From: Citricoccus alkalitolerans
GTDB taxonomy: Bacteria; Actinomycetota; Actinomycetes; Actinomycetales; Micrococcaceae
Length of the DNA stretch: 64,000 bases
Direction: 5' to 3'
Assembly (NCBI RefSeq): GCF_039528175.1
Contig: NZ_BAAALH010000001.1
Span: forward strand, 1,054,001 to 1,118,000
A model generated the notes under the pieces. The model searched no databases. It had not been told where the DNA came from and saw nothing but the letters and a program-made list of their open reading frames with translations. The position numbers were made by a program, and so were the translations under genes. Shown piece by piece: positions 8,808 to 16,873 of this stretch. Position 1 is the stretch's first letter. The number at the start of each line of letters is the position of its first letter.

Positions 8808-10235
8808 TCAGTGGCCGACGGCGGCCAACAGCAGGGCCTCCGCCAGTACGGCGTGTCGGAAGTCGCCCAGATGCAGGGACTCATTGGCCGAATGAGCCCG
8901 GGAATCCGGGTCCTCGACGCCGGTGATCAGCAGGGTCGCCTCCGGGAACATCTCCACGAGGTCGGCCGTGAACGGGATGGACCCGCCCATGCCCGCCTCG
9001 ACCGGCTCGGACCCGAAGGCCTCTCGGAGGGCCGCCATCATCGTCCGGGCGGCAGGAGCGGAGGTGTCCGTGGCGAAGGGCTGTCCGGACTCCCCGGGTT
9101 CGAAGACGACTTCCGCGCCCAACAGTGCCGTGGACCGGACCGACTCCACGTGAGCACGCACTGCGGACATCGCCGTGACCGGATCCATCCCGGGACCCAG
9201 GCGCAGGCTGAACTTCGCGCGCGCCTCGGGCTGCAGGGTGTTGGACGCGACGTCCAGCCGGGTCACGTCCGTGCCGATAATGCTCAGGGCCGGCTTGTTC
9301 CACAGGCGGTCGGCCAAGGATCCCGTGCCGGCCAGCCGCACGGAGTCCAGCAGGGAGGAGTCGGCGCGGTAGTCCGCCTCCGGGTACTCGATCGACGAGT
9401 GGTGCTGTTGCTCGAGGCCGGCGATGGCCACATTCCCCTCCTCGTCATGCAGGGTCGCTATCAGGCGCGCCAGCAGGGTCGGAGCGTCGAGCACCGGGCC
9501 ACCGAACATGCCGGAGTGGACGGCGTGGTCCAGGACCCGGACGCCGATGGTGCCATCCACGAGGCCCCTCAATGAGGTGGTCAACGCCGGGACGCCGACC
9601 CTCCAGTTGGCGGAGTCGGCCACCACGATGACATCGGCGGCCAGCTTCTCCCGGTGTCGCTCGAGGAAGGTCCGGAAGGTCGGAGAGCCGGCCTCCTCCT
9701 CCCCTTCGATGAAGAAGGTGACGCCCACGCCCGAGTCGGCGCCGGCGTCGAGCATGGCCTGCAGGGCGGCAAGGTGCACCATGATCCCGGCCTTGTCATC
9801 AGCCGCCCCGCGGCCAAAGAGCCGGCCGTCCTTCTCGACGGCGGTGAACGGCTCAGTCTCCCAGAGCGCCAGCTCCCCCACCGGCTGGACATCGTGGTGC
9901 GCGTAGAGCAGCACTGTCGGCTTCCCCGGCTGGGCCGGTCGGCGCGCGACGACGGCCGGTCCCCCCGGGCGTTCCGTGCCGTCCGACTCCATCAGAGTCT
10001 CCGTCAGGATCTCCACGTCCTCCAGCCCCAGCGACCGGATGAGTGCGGCGACGGCCTGGGCCGAGCGCTCGAGCGGGGCGCGGTCGAAGGAGTCCCAGGC
10101 GATACCGGGGATGGCCACGAGCTCCTTGAGCGTGGCCACCGTCTGCGGCAGCCGCTCCTCCACGGCAGCGGTGATCCGCGCGATGGTCTCGGGATCGAGG
10201 GGCAGGGCGGGCGGTGTCTGGGGCGTCTCAGGCAT
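8808..10235 (-). CDS. M20 family dipeptidase
   Basis: Zinc-dependent cytosolic dipeptidase of the M20 family (CNDP/ArgE type), 475 aa from ATG 10235. Metal and catalytic residues visible: H114 and D115 in YAHHDVQP, D146-D147 in GRGAADDKAG, the general-base glutamate in EGEEEAGSP (177-185), and D207 in VVADSAN. A Gly-containing lid domain lies at about residues 215-340. It hydrolyses dipeptides or related amides; exact substrate unknown. It is divergent from the DUF3043 gene at 10311. The much longer frame continuing to 10892 is an antisense shadow of that gene. Confidence 0.9.
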   Translation of the reverse strand: MPETPQTPPALPLDPETIARITAAVEERLPQTVATLKELVAIPGIAWDSFDRAPLERSAQAVAALIRSLGLEDVEILTETLMESDGTERPGGPAVVARRPAQPGKPTVLLYAHHDVQPVGELALWETEPFTAVEKDGRLFGRGAADDKAGIMVHLAALQAMLDAGADSGVGVTFFIEGEEEAGSPTFRTFLERHREKLAADVIVVADSANWRVGVPALTTSLRGLVDGTIGVRVLDHAVHSGMFGGPVLDAPTLLARLIATLHDEEGNVAIAGLEQQHHSSIEYPEADYRADSSLLDSVRLAGTGSLADRLWNKPALSIIGTDVTRLDVASNTLQPEARAKFSLRLGPGMDPVTAMSAVRAHVESVRSTALLGAEVVFEPGESGQPFATDTSAPAARTMMAALREAFGSEPVEAGMGGSIPFTADLVEMFPEATLLITGVEDPDSRAHSANESLHLGDFRHAVLAEALLLAAVGH

Positions 10236-10298
10236 AAGGTCCAGCCTAGCGAGATGACAGCGGTCACAGCATTGACTCCGCGAGGCTTCGGTTCCGCC

Positions 10299-10304
10299 TA
10301 GAAT
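10299..10304 (+). promoter_or_regulatory. -10 hexamer for a leaderless DUF3043 transcript
   Basis: TAGAAT, followed by exactly 6 nt and then the GTG start at 10311. A TTGACT lies at 10272-10277 but the 21-bp spacer is long. No Shine-Dalgarno sequence can fit between the presumed start of transcription and the codon. Confidence 0.5.
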
Positions 10305-10310
10305 GGATGG

Positions 10311-10904
10311 GTGTTTGGACGCAAGAAGACCGAGACCCCCGCCCCTGAGTCGGCGCCCGTGATCGAGACCCCCGAGCAGACGGCCGCGCGCCATCAGGCG
10401 AAGAAGGGACCGACGCCGACGCGCGCGGAGCGGGAGGCCGCCCGCCGCCGTCCGCTGGTGCCGGAGGATCGCAAGGCGGCCCGCAAGGCCGCTCGCGATG
10501 CGGAGATGGTCGAGCGCCAGAAGATGCGCGTGGCCATGGAGACCGGCGATGACCGGAACATGCCGCTGCGCGACCGCGGCCCGCAGAAGCGCTACGCGCG
10601 TGATTGGGTGGACGCCCGCACCGGCGTGGGCGAATGGCTCATGGTGATCGTGCTGGTATACGTCTTCCTGGCGTTCCTGCCCCAGTCCGACCTGCAGATC
10701 TGGCTGACCTTCTCCCTCTGGGCCATCGTGCTGCTGGTGGTGCTGGAGGGCGTCCTCATCTCCTTCCAGTTGAAGAAACGTCTGGCGGAGAAGTTCGGGG
10801 AGGTCGAGCGCGGCGTGCGCTGGTACGGCGTCATGCGGGCCATGCAGCTTCGCAAGCTGCGTCTGCCCAAGCCGCAGACCAAGCGCGGTCACTTCCCCGA
10901 CTGA
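10311..10904 (+). CDS. DUF3043 membrane protein
   Basis: Member of the actinobacterial DUF3043 family, function unknown; 197 aa. The N-terminal 95 residues are highly charged with Ala/Arg/Lys/Glu runs (probably helical or disordered), then come two hydrophobic helices (about 108-124 and 130-152) joined by a short loop, and a basic C-terminal tail, so both ends should be cytoplasmic. The family usually sits near erpA/ctaC and pyrD as here. It starts with GTG and appears leaderless. It lies head-to-head with the dipeptidase gene and tail-to-tail with pyrD. Confidence 0.88.
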   Translation: MFGRKKTETPAPESAPVIETPEQTAARHQAKKGPTPTRAEREAARRRPLVPEDRKAARKAARDAEMVERQKMRVAMETGDDRNMPLRDRGPQKRYARDWVDARTGVGEWLMVIVLVYVFLAFLPQSDLQIWLTFSLWAIVLLVVLEGVLISFQLKKRLAEKFGEVERGVRWYGVMRAMQLRKLRLPKPQTKRGHFPD

Positions 10905-10924
10905 TCCACGCCGGCTGGCCGCGA

Positions 10925-12004
10925 CTACCGCGCCAGCTCGCGGTTGATCCGGGCCGCCCAGAACGGTCCCTCGTAGAGGAACGCGGTGTAACCCTGCACC
11001 AGGTCCGCCCCCAGCTCGAGCCGCTCACGGACGTCCGCACCGGTGGTGACCCCACCCACGGAGATCAGGGCCACCGATTCCGGCAGCGCGCCGCGCAGCC
11101 TGGACAGCACCTCAAGAGACCGTTCCTTCAGCGGCGCCCCCGACAGGCCCCCGGCCCCCATGGTCTCGATTTCCGCGGCGGGCGTCGCCAGACCGTCCCG
11201 GGCAATGGTCGTGTTCGTGGCGATGATTCCGTCCAAGCCCAGATCCACGGCCATCGCTGCCACGGAGTCCACGTCCTCGTCGGCCAGGTCCGGGGCGATC
11301 TTCACGGCCAGCGGCACGTGACGGCCCGTGGTCCGGTTTGCCTCTTGGCGCACTGCGACCAGCAGCGGTGCCAGCGCCTCGATGTCCTGCAACTGACGAA
11401 GTCCGGGTGTGTTGGGTGAGGACACGTTGACCACGAGATAGTCGGCGTGGACGGCCAGGGCGGACGTGGAGGCCAGGTAGTCCTGTGTCGCGTCCTCGAG
11501 GGCCACCGTCTTCGTCTTGCCGATGTTCACTCCAAGCACCGGCCGACGCCGGCCGAAACGCCGGGTCAGCGTCTGTCGGGTGGCCTTCAGCCGCGGAGCC
11601 ACCGCGCGGGCGCCGTCGTTGTTGAAACCCATCCGATTGATCAGCGCCCTGTCCTCGACCAGACGGAACAGCCGCGGAGCGGGGTTGCCCGGCTGTGCCT
11701 CACCGGTGATGGTGCCGACTTCGATGTGTCCGAAGCCGAGGTCTGCCAGGGCCGCCGTGCCCAGGCCTTGCTTGTCGAAGCCTGCCGCGAGCCCGAACGG
11801 CGAGGGGAAGTCCAGGCCCATCACCCGGGTTGTCAGTGCCTGCGCCGGCCGCGTGGCCCGGCGCAGAGCCACCGAGGCCCCGGTGGACTCCGCAGCACGG
11901 ATCATCGAGAAGCCCATGTGATGCGCCTTCTCGGCGTCCATGCCCTTGAAGAACGTGTTGAAGAAGGCGGGATAAAGGCGGGTTTCGCGCGGCAGACCAG
12001 TCAT
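10925..12004 (-). CDS. pyrD: quinone-dependent dihydroorotate dehydrogenase (class 2)
   Basis: Fourth step of UMP synthesis: oxidises dihydroorotate to orotate, passing electrons through FMN to menaquinone at the membrane. 359 aa from ATG 12004; the open frame beyond (to 12481) lies opposite the hydrolase gene and is spurious. Class 2 features: an N-terminal amphipathic helix region (PAFFNTFFKGMDAEKAHH), GFDKQG, the catalytic serine loop NVSSPNTPGLR, IATNTTIARDG and a C-terminal phosphate-binding ISVGGV. It is isolated from the pyr operon at 47-56 kb, as is usual for class 2 enzymes. Confidence 0.96.
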   Translation of the reverse strand: MTGLPRETRLYPAFFNTFFKGMDAEKAHHMGFSMIRAAESTGASVALRRATRPAQALTTRVMGLDFPSPFGLAAGFDKQGLGTAALADLGFGHIEVGTITGEAQPGNPAPRLFRLVEDRALINRMGFNNDGARAVAPRLKATRQTLTRRFGRRRPVLGVNIGKTKTVALEDATQDYLASTSALAVHADYLVVNVSSPNTPGLRQLQDIEALAPLLVAVRQEANRTTGRHVPLAVKIAPDLADEDVDSVAAMAVDLGLDGIIATNTTIARDGLATPAAEIETMGAGGLSGAPLKERSLEVLSRLRGALPESVALISVGGVTTGADVRERLELGADLVQGYTAFLYEGPFWAARINRELAR

Positions 12005-12069
12005 GCACTTATGGAACCACGATTCCGGTGCTGGTCCGGCCCACGTTTCGGCTCTAGCATGGCGTTCAT

Positions 12070-13185
12070 ATGAGCGCCACCGACCAGCCCGCCGGGGACA
12101 CCCCCTACTCCCCTTCCACGGAGGCCACGCTCCTGGCGGATTCCCCGCCCGGGGTCTGGGTTCCGGATCTGCTGGAGGGCTTCGAGCGCCTGACGATCCC
12201 CCTCGAGGTGGACGAGGAGGGACCCAACGCGGCGACCTTGGTCCGGACGGCTCGCACACCTTCCCGCGCCCCGGTCCGCGCGACGGCGGATGACCCCCAG
12301 TTCGAGACGGGCGACTCCCTTGGCGACGCCGACGCGATCGGTGCCCGGCCGGCGTCGCGCATTCCGGTGTTGTACGTCCACGGCTGGTCTGACTACTTCT
12401 ACAACGCGCCGCTCGCCGGCCACTTCGAGGAGCATGGCTACGCGTTCTACGCGCTGGACCTGCGCAAGTATGGTCGCTCATTGCGGCCGGGGCAGACGCC
12501 GGGGTGGGCGGACAACCTCGAGGTGTACGACGACGAGATCGGCCAGGCCCTGCGGGTCATCGGCCGCGAACACCCGCAGACCCCCGTGCTGATGGGCCAT
12601 TCCACCGGCGGGCTCATCCTCTCCCTGTGGTCGTCACGGCATCCAGGCCGGGCCCGGGCACTCGTGCTGAACAGCCCATGGCTGGAGATGCAGGGCTCAG
12701 CGTTGGTCCGCCACATGGCCGCGGCCGTCCTGGACCCGGTGGTGCGGCTGCAGCCGAAGAACTTCCTCAAGCTGCCCCGGGTCGACCACTACTGGCGCAC
12801 GGTGTCCTCCGCCGCTGACGGTGATTGGGACCTGCACCCGTTGTGGCGTCCGCAGTACGCCTTCGAGGTGCCCGGCGGCTGGCTCAAGGCGGTGATGACA
12901 GGCCATGCCGCCGTCGCCGACGGGCTCGCCTTGGCGGAGCCCGTCTACGTGATGCTCTCGGACCGCACGGTCTTCGCAGCGGGGTGGCGGCAGGACATGA
13001 CGGCCGCGGACATCGTCCTGGACGTGGAGATCCTGGCCCAGCGCGCCACCCGGCTCGGCCGGCACGTCACGGTCGTCCGGCACGCCGGTGCCCTGCATGA
13101 CGTGATGGCCTCCCCCCAGTCCATCCGGCGTGACGCCGCCCGCGAGATGTTCCGCTGGCTGGGGGCCTACGCCGGTCCTGCCTGA
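12070..13185 (+). CDS. alpha/beta hydrolase (lysophospholipase/monoacylglycerol lipase-like)
   Basis: Serine hydrolase of the alpha/beta fold, 371 aa. The oxyanion HGW motif is at about 98-100, followed by the elbow GHSTGG with the nucleophile Ser near residue 179; a C-terminal GALHDVM probably supplies the catalytic His. The first 90 residues are Pro/Glu-rich without clear fold. The substrate is not evident; similar proteins are annotated as lysophospholipases. A TAGCAT 9 nt before the ATG may be its -10. The 3' end overlaps the convergent uppS by 19 bp. Confidence 0.85.
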   Translation: MSATDQPAGDTPYSPSTEATLLADSPPGVWVPDLLEGFERLTIPLEVDEEGPNAATLVRTARTPSRAPVRATADDPQFETGDSLGDADAIGARPASRIPVLYVHGWSDYFYNAPLAGHFEEHGYAFYALDLRKYGRSLRPGQTPGWADNLEVYDDEIGQALRVIGREHPQTPVLMGHSTGGLILSLWSSRHPGRARALVLNSPWLEMQGSALVRHMAAAVLDPVVRLQPKNFLKLPRVDHYWRTVSSAADGDWDLHPLWRPQYAFEVPGGWLKAVMTGHAAVADGLALAEPVYVMLSDRTVFAAGWRQDMTAADIVLDVEILAQRATRLGRHVTVVRHAGALHDVMASPQSIRRDAAREMFRWLGAYAGPA

Positions 13186-13973
13186 TCCACCGCTCCCCCA
13201 TACCGGCGGTCGCGGCGGGCATAGACCTCGACGGCGTCCCACAGGGTCGTGCGGTCCACGTCCGGCCACAGCGTGTCCAGGAAGACGAGTTCGGCGTACG
13301 CCGACTGCCAGAGCAGGAAGTTGGACAGCCGCTGCTCACCGGAGGTGCGCAGGAACAGATCCACGTCCGGAACGTCGGGCTCGTCCAGGTGCCGGGCGAT
13401 CGTCTCCTCGCGGATCCCGGAGGACGTCAGCCGGCCCGCCTCCACCTCGCGGGCGACGGCCTTGACGGCATCGGTGATCTCGGCGCGGGACCCATAGTTC
13501 ACGCACATGGTCAGGTTGCAGCGGGTATTGCCGAGGGTCTGCTCCTCCGCGGCCTCCAGCTCCTTGATCACTGAGGTCCACAACCGGGGCCGGCGGCCGT
13601 TCCAGCGGATCCGCACGCCCCACGAATCGAGGGTGTCCCGCTGGCGGCGCAGCACGTCCCGGGAGAAGCCCATGAGGAAGCGGACCTCGTCCGGAGACCG
13701 CTTCCAGTTCTCGGTGGAGAACGCGTAGACGGAGACGTGCTCGATGCCCAGCTGCACGGCACCGGCCATGACGTCCAGCAGTGCGGCCTCCCCGGCCCGG
13801 TGGCCCTCGGTGCGGGGCAGGCCGCGCTGATTGGCCCACCGCCCGTTGCCGTCCATGACGATGGCCACGTGGCGGGGGATGAACCGCGGATCCATCTGCG
13901 GCGGCCGGGCCCCCGACGGGTGCGGATACGGTTCGGCAAGGGCAGGCCGGCGGGCAGAGGGGCGGGAGGGCAT
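13167..13973 (-). CDS. uppS: isoprenyl (undecaprenyl/decaprenyl) diphosphate synthase
   Basis: cis-Prenyltransferase making the long-chain polyprenyl diphosphate that becomes the lipid carrier for peptidoglycan and wall polymers. 268 aa, ATG at 13973 with GAGGA 8 nt upstream. Diagnostic motifs: catalytic D41 in MDGNGRWA (40-47), HRAGE, FSTENWKRS, NYGSRAEI and the C-terminal LRTSGEQRLSNFL with ELVF. It lies 17 bp downstream of recO, the common actinobacterial recO-uppS pair. Chain length of the product cannot be read from sequence. Confidence 0.95.
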   Translation of the reverse strand: MPSRPSARRPALAEPYPHPSGARPPQMDPRFIPRHVAIVMDGNGRWANQRGLPRTEGHRAGEAALLDVMAGAVQLGIEHVSVYAFSTENWKRSPDEVRFLMGFSRDVLRRQRDTLDSWGVRIRWNGRRPRLWTSVIKELEAAEEQTLGNTRCNLTMCVNYGSRAEITDAVKAVAREVEAGRLTSSGIREETIARHLDEPDVPDVDLFLRTSGEQRLSNFLLWQSAYAELVFLDTLWPDVDRTTLWDAVEVYARRDRRYGGAVDQAGPA

Positions 13974-13990
13974 GTGCTCGGTCCTCGGGT

Positions 13991-14803
13991 TCAGGGGTTC
14001 TGGTCCATGACGGACAGGGACTTCAGGTGTCGTTCCAGGTGGAACTGGAGGTACCCGGACACGATACCGGCCGCCTCCCGGCGCGCCGGCTCCGGTGCGG
14101 CGTCGGCGACCTCCCAGCGGCCTGACTGCAGGGCCGCGAGCAGTTCCACGGTGGCCGGGGCCGGCGTGGCCGAGCCGGGCGGGCGGCAATCGTCGCAGAC
14201 GCTGCCGCCGAGGGTGACGTTGACCGAGCGGTGGGGACCGGGGGCTCCGCATCTGGAGCAGGTGGTGAAGCTGGCGGCCCAGCCGGCGGTGGCCAGGGAC
14301 CTCAGCAGGTAGGAGTACAACAACAGCCTCGGGGCATGGGTGCCGCGGGCCAGGGCCGCCAGTGCCCCGTGGAGCAGCCGGTACTGGCTGGGGCCCTCCA
14401 CCCCGCCACCGTCCTCGCGCACCTCCGCGATATCGCTCACGGTCAGTCGCTCGGCGGTCTCGACCATGGCGGAGGCGGCGGAGTAGGCGTCATAGTCCTG
14501 GGCGATCCACTGGCCGTAGGGGGTGACGGACTCGGCCTGGGTGATGATGTCCAGGTTCCGACCGTGCACGAGTTGCAGCCGGGAGAGCATGAAGGGTTCC
14601 AGGGTGGCGCCGAACTTGGATGTCGTCCGGCGGACCCCCTTGGCCACGGCCCGGATCTGGCCGTGACCGGGGGTCAGCACCACGATGATGCGATCGGCCT
14701 CACCGAGTTTGTAGGTGCGCAGGACCAGGGCGTGTGTGCGATAGCTGTTCGCCGCATAGCCTGCGCCTCCCCGCCCCGTCGAGCGTCCACCCGAACCGGA
14801 CAC
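13991..14803 (-). CDS. recO: DNA repair protein RecO
   Basis: RecF-pathway mediator that binds ssDNA and anneals strands with RecR. I choose GTG 14803, which overlaps the leuA stop as TAGTG (1-nt overlap, translational coupling); this gives 270 aa with a short Gly-rich lead before the OB-fold (YRTHALVLRTYKLGEADRI, from residue 21). A four-cysteine zinc site is visible at C182, C185, C203 and C206. A longer in-frame start within leuA is unlikely. Operon order leuA-recO-uppS. Confidence 0.92.
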   Translation of the reverse strand: MSGSGGRSTGRGGAGYAANSYRTHALVLRTYKLGEADRIIVVLTPGHGQIRAVAKGVRRTTSKFGATLEPFMLSRLQLVHGRNLDIITQAESVTPYGQWIAQDYDAYSAASAMVETAERLTVSDIAEVREDGGGVEGPSQYRLLHGALAALARGTHAPRLLLYSYLLRSLATAGWAASFTTCSRCGAPGPHRSVNVTLGGSVCDDCRPPGSATPAPATVELLAALQSGRWEVADAAPEPARREAAGIVSGYLQFHLERHLKSLSVMDQNP

Positions 14804-16599
14804 TAGGCCCTGGCGTCCATCCCGGCCCCCGGACCGGTCACGGCCTGAGCGAGTTCCGCATCGTCCCGGAGGGCACGGTTGACGGCGGAGACGACCGCCT
14901 TCAGCGAGGCCATGGTCGTGTTGTAGTCCAGGCCGGCACCCCAGAGCACCCGATCCCCCACCGCGCACTCGACGTAGGCGGCGGCCATCGCCGATCCGCC
15001 CTCGGACAGCGCGTGCTCGGAGTAGTCCAGTACCCGGATGTCCAGGCCATCGTCGGCGAAAATCTTCACCAGGGCGGCGATCGGGCCGTTGGCGGTGACG
15101 GTGCGTTCTCGCTTCTCGCCGTCCACCTCTGCCTCGGCGGTCATGGTGAAGCTGCCGTCCTCCTCCGTCGTCGAGCTGACGAGGCCCAGGCGGTAGCGGC
15201 CCCAGCGGGACGTGTGGTCAGCGTCAGACTCGGCCGGCAGGTACTCGTCCTGGAAGACCTGCCACAGCTGGTCACCGGTGACCTCCCCGCCCTGGGCGTC
15301 AGCCATGTTCTGGATGACGTGCGAGAATTCGATCTGGGCGCGGCGGGGCAGGTCGAGGTTGTGCTCGCTCTTGAGCAGGTAGGCCACGCCGCCCTTACCG
15401 GACTGGGAGTTCACCCGGATGACGGCCTCGTAGGAACGGCCGATGTCCTGCGGGTCGATCGGCAGGTAGGGGACCCCCCAGGGGATGCCGTCCCGGTCGG
15501 TGCCGGCCTCCGCGGCATCCGCGTCCATGAACTCGAAGCCCTTCTTGATGGCGTCCTGATGGGAGCCGGAGAAGGCGGTGAAGACGAGGTCTCCCCCGTA
15601 GGGCACGCGCTCGGCCACCTGGAGCTGGTTGCAGTACTCCACGGTGCGGCGGATCTCATCCATGTTGGAGAAGTCGATCATCGGGTCGATCCCCTGGCTG
15701 TACAGGTTCATGCCCAGGGTCACCAGGTCCACGTTGCCCGTGCGCTCCCCGTTGCCGAACAGGCAGCCCTCGATGCGGTCCGCTCCGGCCATGTAGCCCA
15801 GCTCGGCAGCGGCCACGCCCGTGCCGCGGTCATTGTGGGGGTGCAGCGAGAGGATGATGCCGCTGCGGTTCTCCAGGTTGCGGTGCATCCATTCGATGGA
15901 GTCCGCGTAGACGTTCGGGGTGGCCATCTCCACGGTCGCGGGCAGGTTCAGGATCATCTGGCGGTCCGTGGAGGCCTCGAGGATCTCACCGACCGCGTTG
16001 GAGATGCGGGCGGCGAACTCCAGCTCGGTACCCGTGAAGGACTCCGGCGAGTACTCGTACACGATCTCCGTGCCCGTCATCTGCTCCTCGTACTTCCGGC
16101 ACAGGCGGGCGCCGGTGGTGGCGATGTCCACGATCCCGTCCATGTCCTCGCGGAACACGACTCGCCGCTGGAGTACCGAGGTGGAGTTGTACAGGTGCAC
16201 GATCGCCCGGTGGCAGCCTTCGAGCGCCTGGTAGGTGCGCTCGATGAGGTGCTCACGGGACTGGGTGAGCACCTGGATGGTGACGTCCTCGGGGATGCGG
16301 TCCTCGGTGATCAGCTGACGGACGAAATCGAAGTCCGTCTGTGAGGCGGAGGGGAAGCCGACCTCGATCTCCTTGTAGCCCATGGAGACGAGCAGTTCGA
16401 ACATCCGCATCTTGCGGTCCGGGCCCATGGGATCGATGAGGGCCTGGTTGCCGTCCCGCAGGTCCACCGCACACCACCGGGGTGCCTGGGTGATGACCTG
16501 GTCCGGCCATGTGCGGTCCGGCAGATGGACCTCGATCTGGTCCTGGAAGGGGGTGTACTTCTGGAACTTCATCCCGGAGGACTTCTGGAAGTTGCGCAT
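14803..16599 (-). CDS. leuA: 2-isopropylmalate synthase (long form)
   Basis: First committed step of leucine synthesis: condenses 2-ketoisovalerate with acetyl-CoA. 598 aa, the long actinobacterial form with a C-terminal regulatory domain (from about residue 440) for leucine feedback. The catalytic domain shows DLRDGNQAL near residue 46, where the divalent metal and substrate bind, and HPHNDRGTG. ATG at 16599 is used; a second Met nine residues in (16572) has no better ribosome site. The upstream 240 bp contain a leader peptide with three consecutive Leu codons and pairing arms, so expression is probably controlled by attenuation. Confidence 0.97.
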   Translation of the reverse strand: MRNFQKSSGMKFQKYTPFQDQIEVHLPDRTWPDQVITQAPRWCAVDLRDGNQALIDPMGPDRKMRMFELLVSMGYKEIEVGFPSASQTDFDFVRQLITEDRIPEDVTIQVLTQSREHLIERTYQALEGCHRAIVHLYNSTSVLQRRVVFREDMDGIVDIATTGARLCRKYEEQMTGTEIVYEYSPESFTGTELEFAARISNAVGEILEASTDRQMILNLPATVEMATPNVYADSIEWMHRNLENRSGIILSLHPHNDRGTGVAAAELGYMAGADRIEGCLFGNGERTGNVDLVTLGMNLYSQGIDPMIDFSNMDEIRRTVEYCNQLQVAERVPYGGDLVFTAFSGSHQDAIKKGFEFMDADAAEAGTDRDGIPWGVPYLPIDPQDIGRSYEAVIRVNSQSGKGGVAYLLKSEHNLDLPRRAQIEFSHVIQNMADAQGGEVTGDQLWQVFQDEYLPAESDADHTSRWGRYRLGLVSSTTEEDGSFTMTAEAEVDGEKRERTVTANGPIAALVKIFADDGLDIRVLDYSEHALSEGGSAMAAAYVECAVGDRVLWGAGLDYNTTMASLKAVVSAVNRALRDDAELAQAVTGPGAGMDARA

Positions 16600-16627
16600 G
16601 GGGCTGGACGCCTGCCTTTCATGAAAC

Positions 16628-16771
16628 CCGGTGCGTGCACCGGAGGGGTCTGGCTGCTGGAAGGACCGTGGAGCTACCTCCGCAACGGGGTTCCGGCCCG
16701 GCCAGGGTGCGATGCCCCCAGTGCGTCAGAGCGTGGCGGGCGCCACGACCGACGGCTCAGCCCCGTTGCGG
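16628..16771 (-). promoter_or_regulatory. leucine-responsive attenuator region of leuA
   Basis: In the minus-strand transcript two 11-nt arms (16761-16771, CCGCAACGGGG, and 16680-16690, CCCCGTTGCGG) are perfectly complementary across about 70 nt. The first arm begins right after the Leu-Leu-Leu codons of the leader peptide, so a ribosome stalled there would mask it. A further hairpin with 6-bp arms (16628-16643) lies about 30 nt before leuA. This is the layout of a ribosome-stalling switch; leucine attenuators of this kind have been predicted ahead of leuA in other Actinobacteria. I cannot tell whether the output is termination or translation control. Confidence 0.6.
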
Positions 16772-16836
16772 CGGCGTAGTAGCAGCCCTTCAACGGCGTC
16801 CGGGGTGATCCCGGCGAGGTCCAGTCGGTCGAACAT
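16726..16836 (-). CDS. putative leucine leader peptide
   Basis: A 36-codon frame upstream of leuA, too short for standard gene calling. Residues 16-23 read EGLLLRRR, with the leucines encoded CTG CTA CTA; CTA is a rare codon in this G+C-rich genome, so Leu-tRNA shortage would be sensed sharply. ATG 16836 lies exactly 6 nt after a TAGGCT hexamer, implying a leaderless transcript. The codons after the Leu run form one arm of the long-range stem with 16680-16690. It could be a small protein instead, but the Leu run, position and pairing favour a regulatory role. Confidence 0.6.
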   Translation of the reverse strand: MFDRLDLAGITPDAVEGLLLRRRNGAEPSVVAPATL

Positions 16837-16842
16837 GATTTC

Positions 16843-16873
16843 AGCCTAGCACCGCCGGAACCGACGGGATCAA
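16843..16873 (-). promoter_or_regulatory. promoter of the leuA leader
   Basis: Minus-strand -10 TAGGCT (16843-16848) and possible -35 TTGATC (16868-16873, overlapping the era stop codon) with a 19-bp spacer. The ATG of the leader peptide follows the -10 by 6 nt. Confidence 0.5.

Noticed and set aside
8261..8884. N-terminally extended ErpA
   Set aside because: The extra 77 residues are not family-like, and ATG 8653 has a strong AAGGAG site.
8808..10892. 694-residue fused form of the dipeptidase
   Set aside because: The first 220 codons lie antisense to the DUF3043 gene; ATG 10235 begins a normal M20 protein.
10925..12481. 518-residue PyrD
   Set aside because: The extra N-terminus is Arg/Pro/Ser-rich and antisense to the hydrolase; standard class 2 PyrD length starts at 12004.
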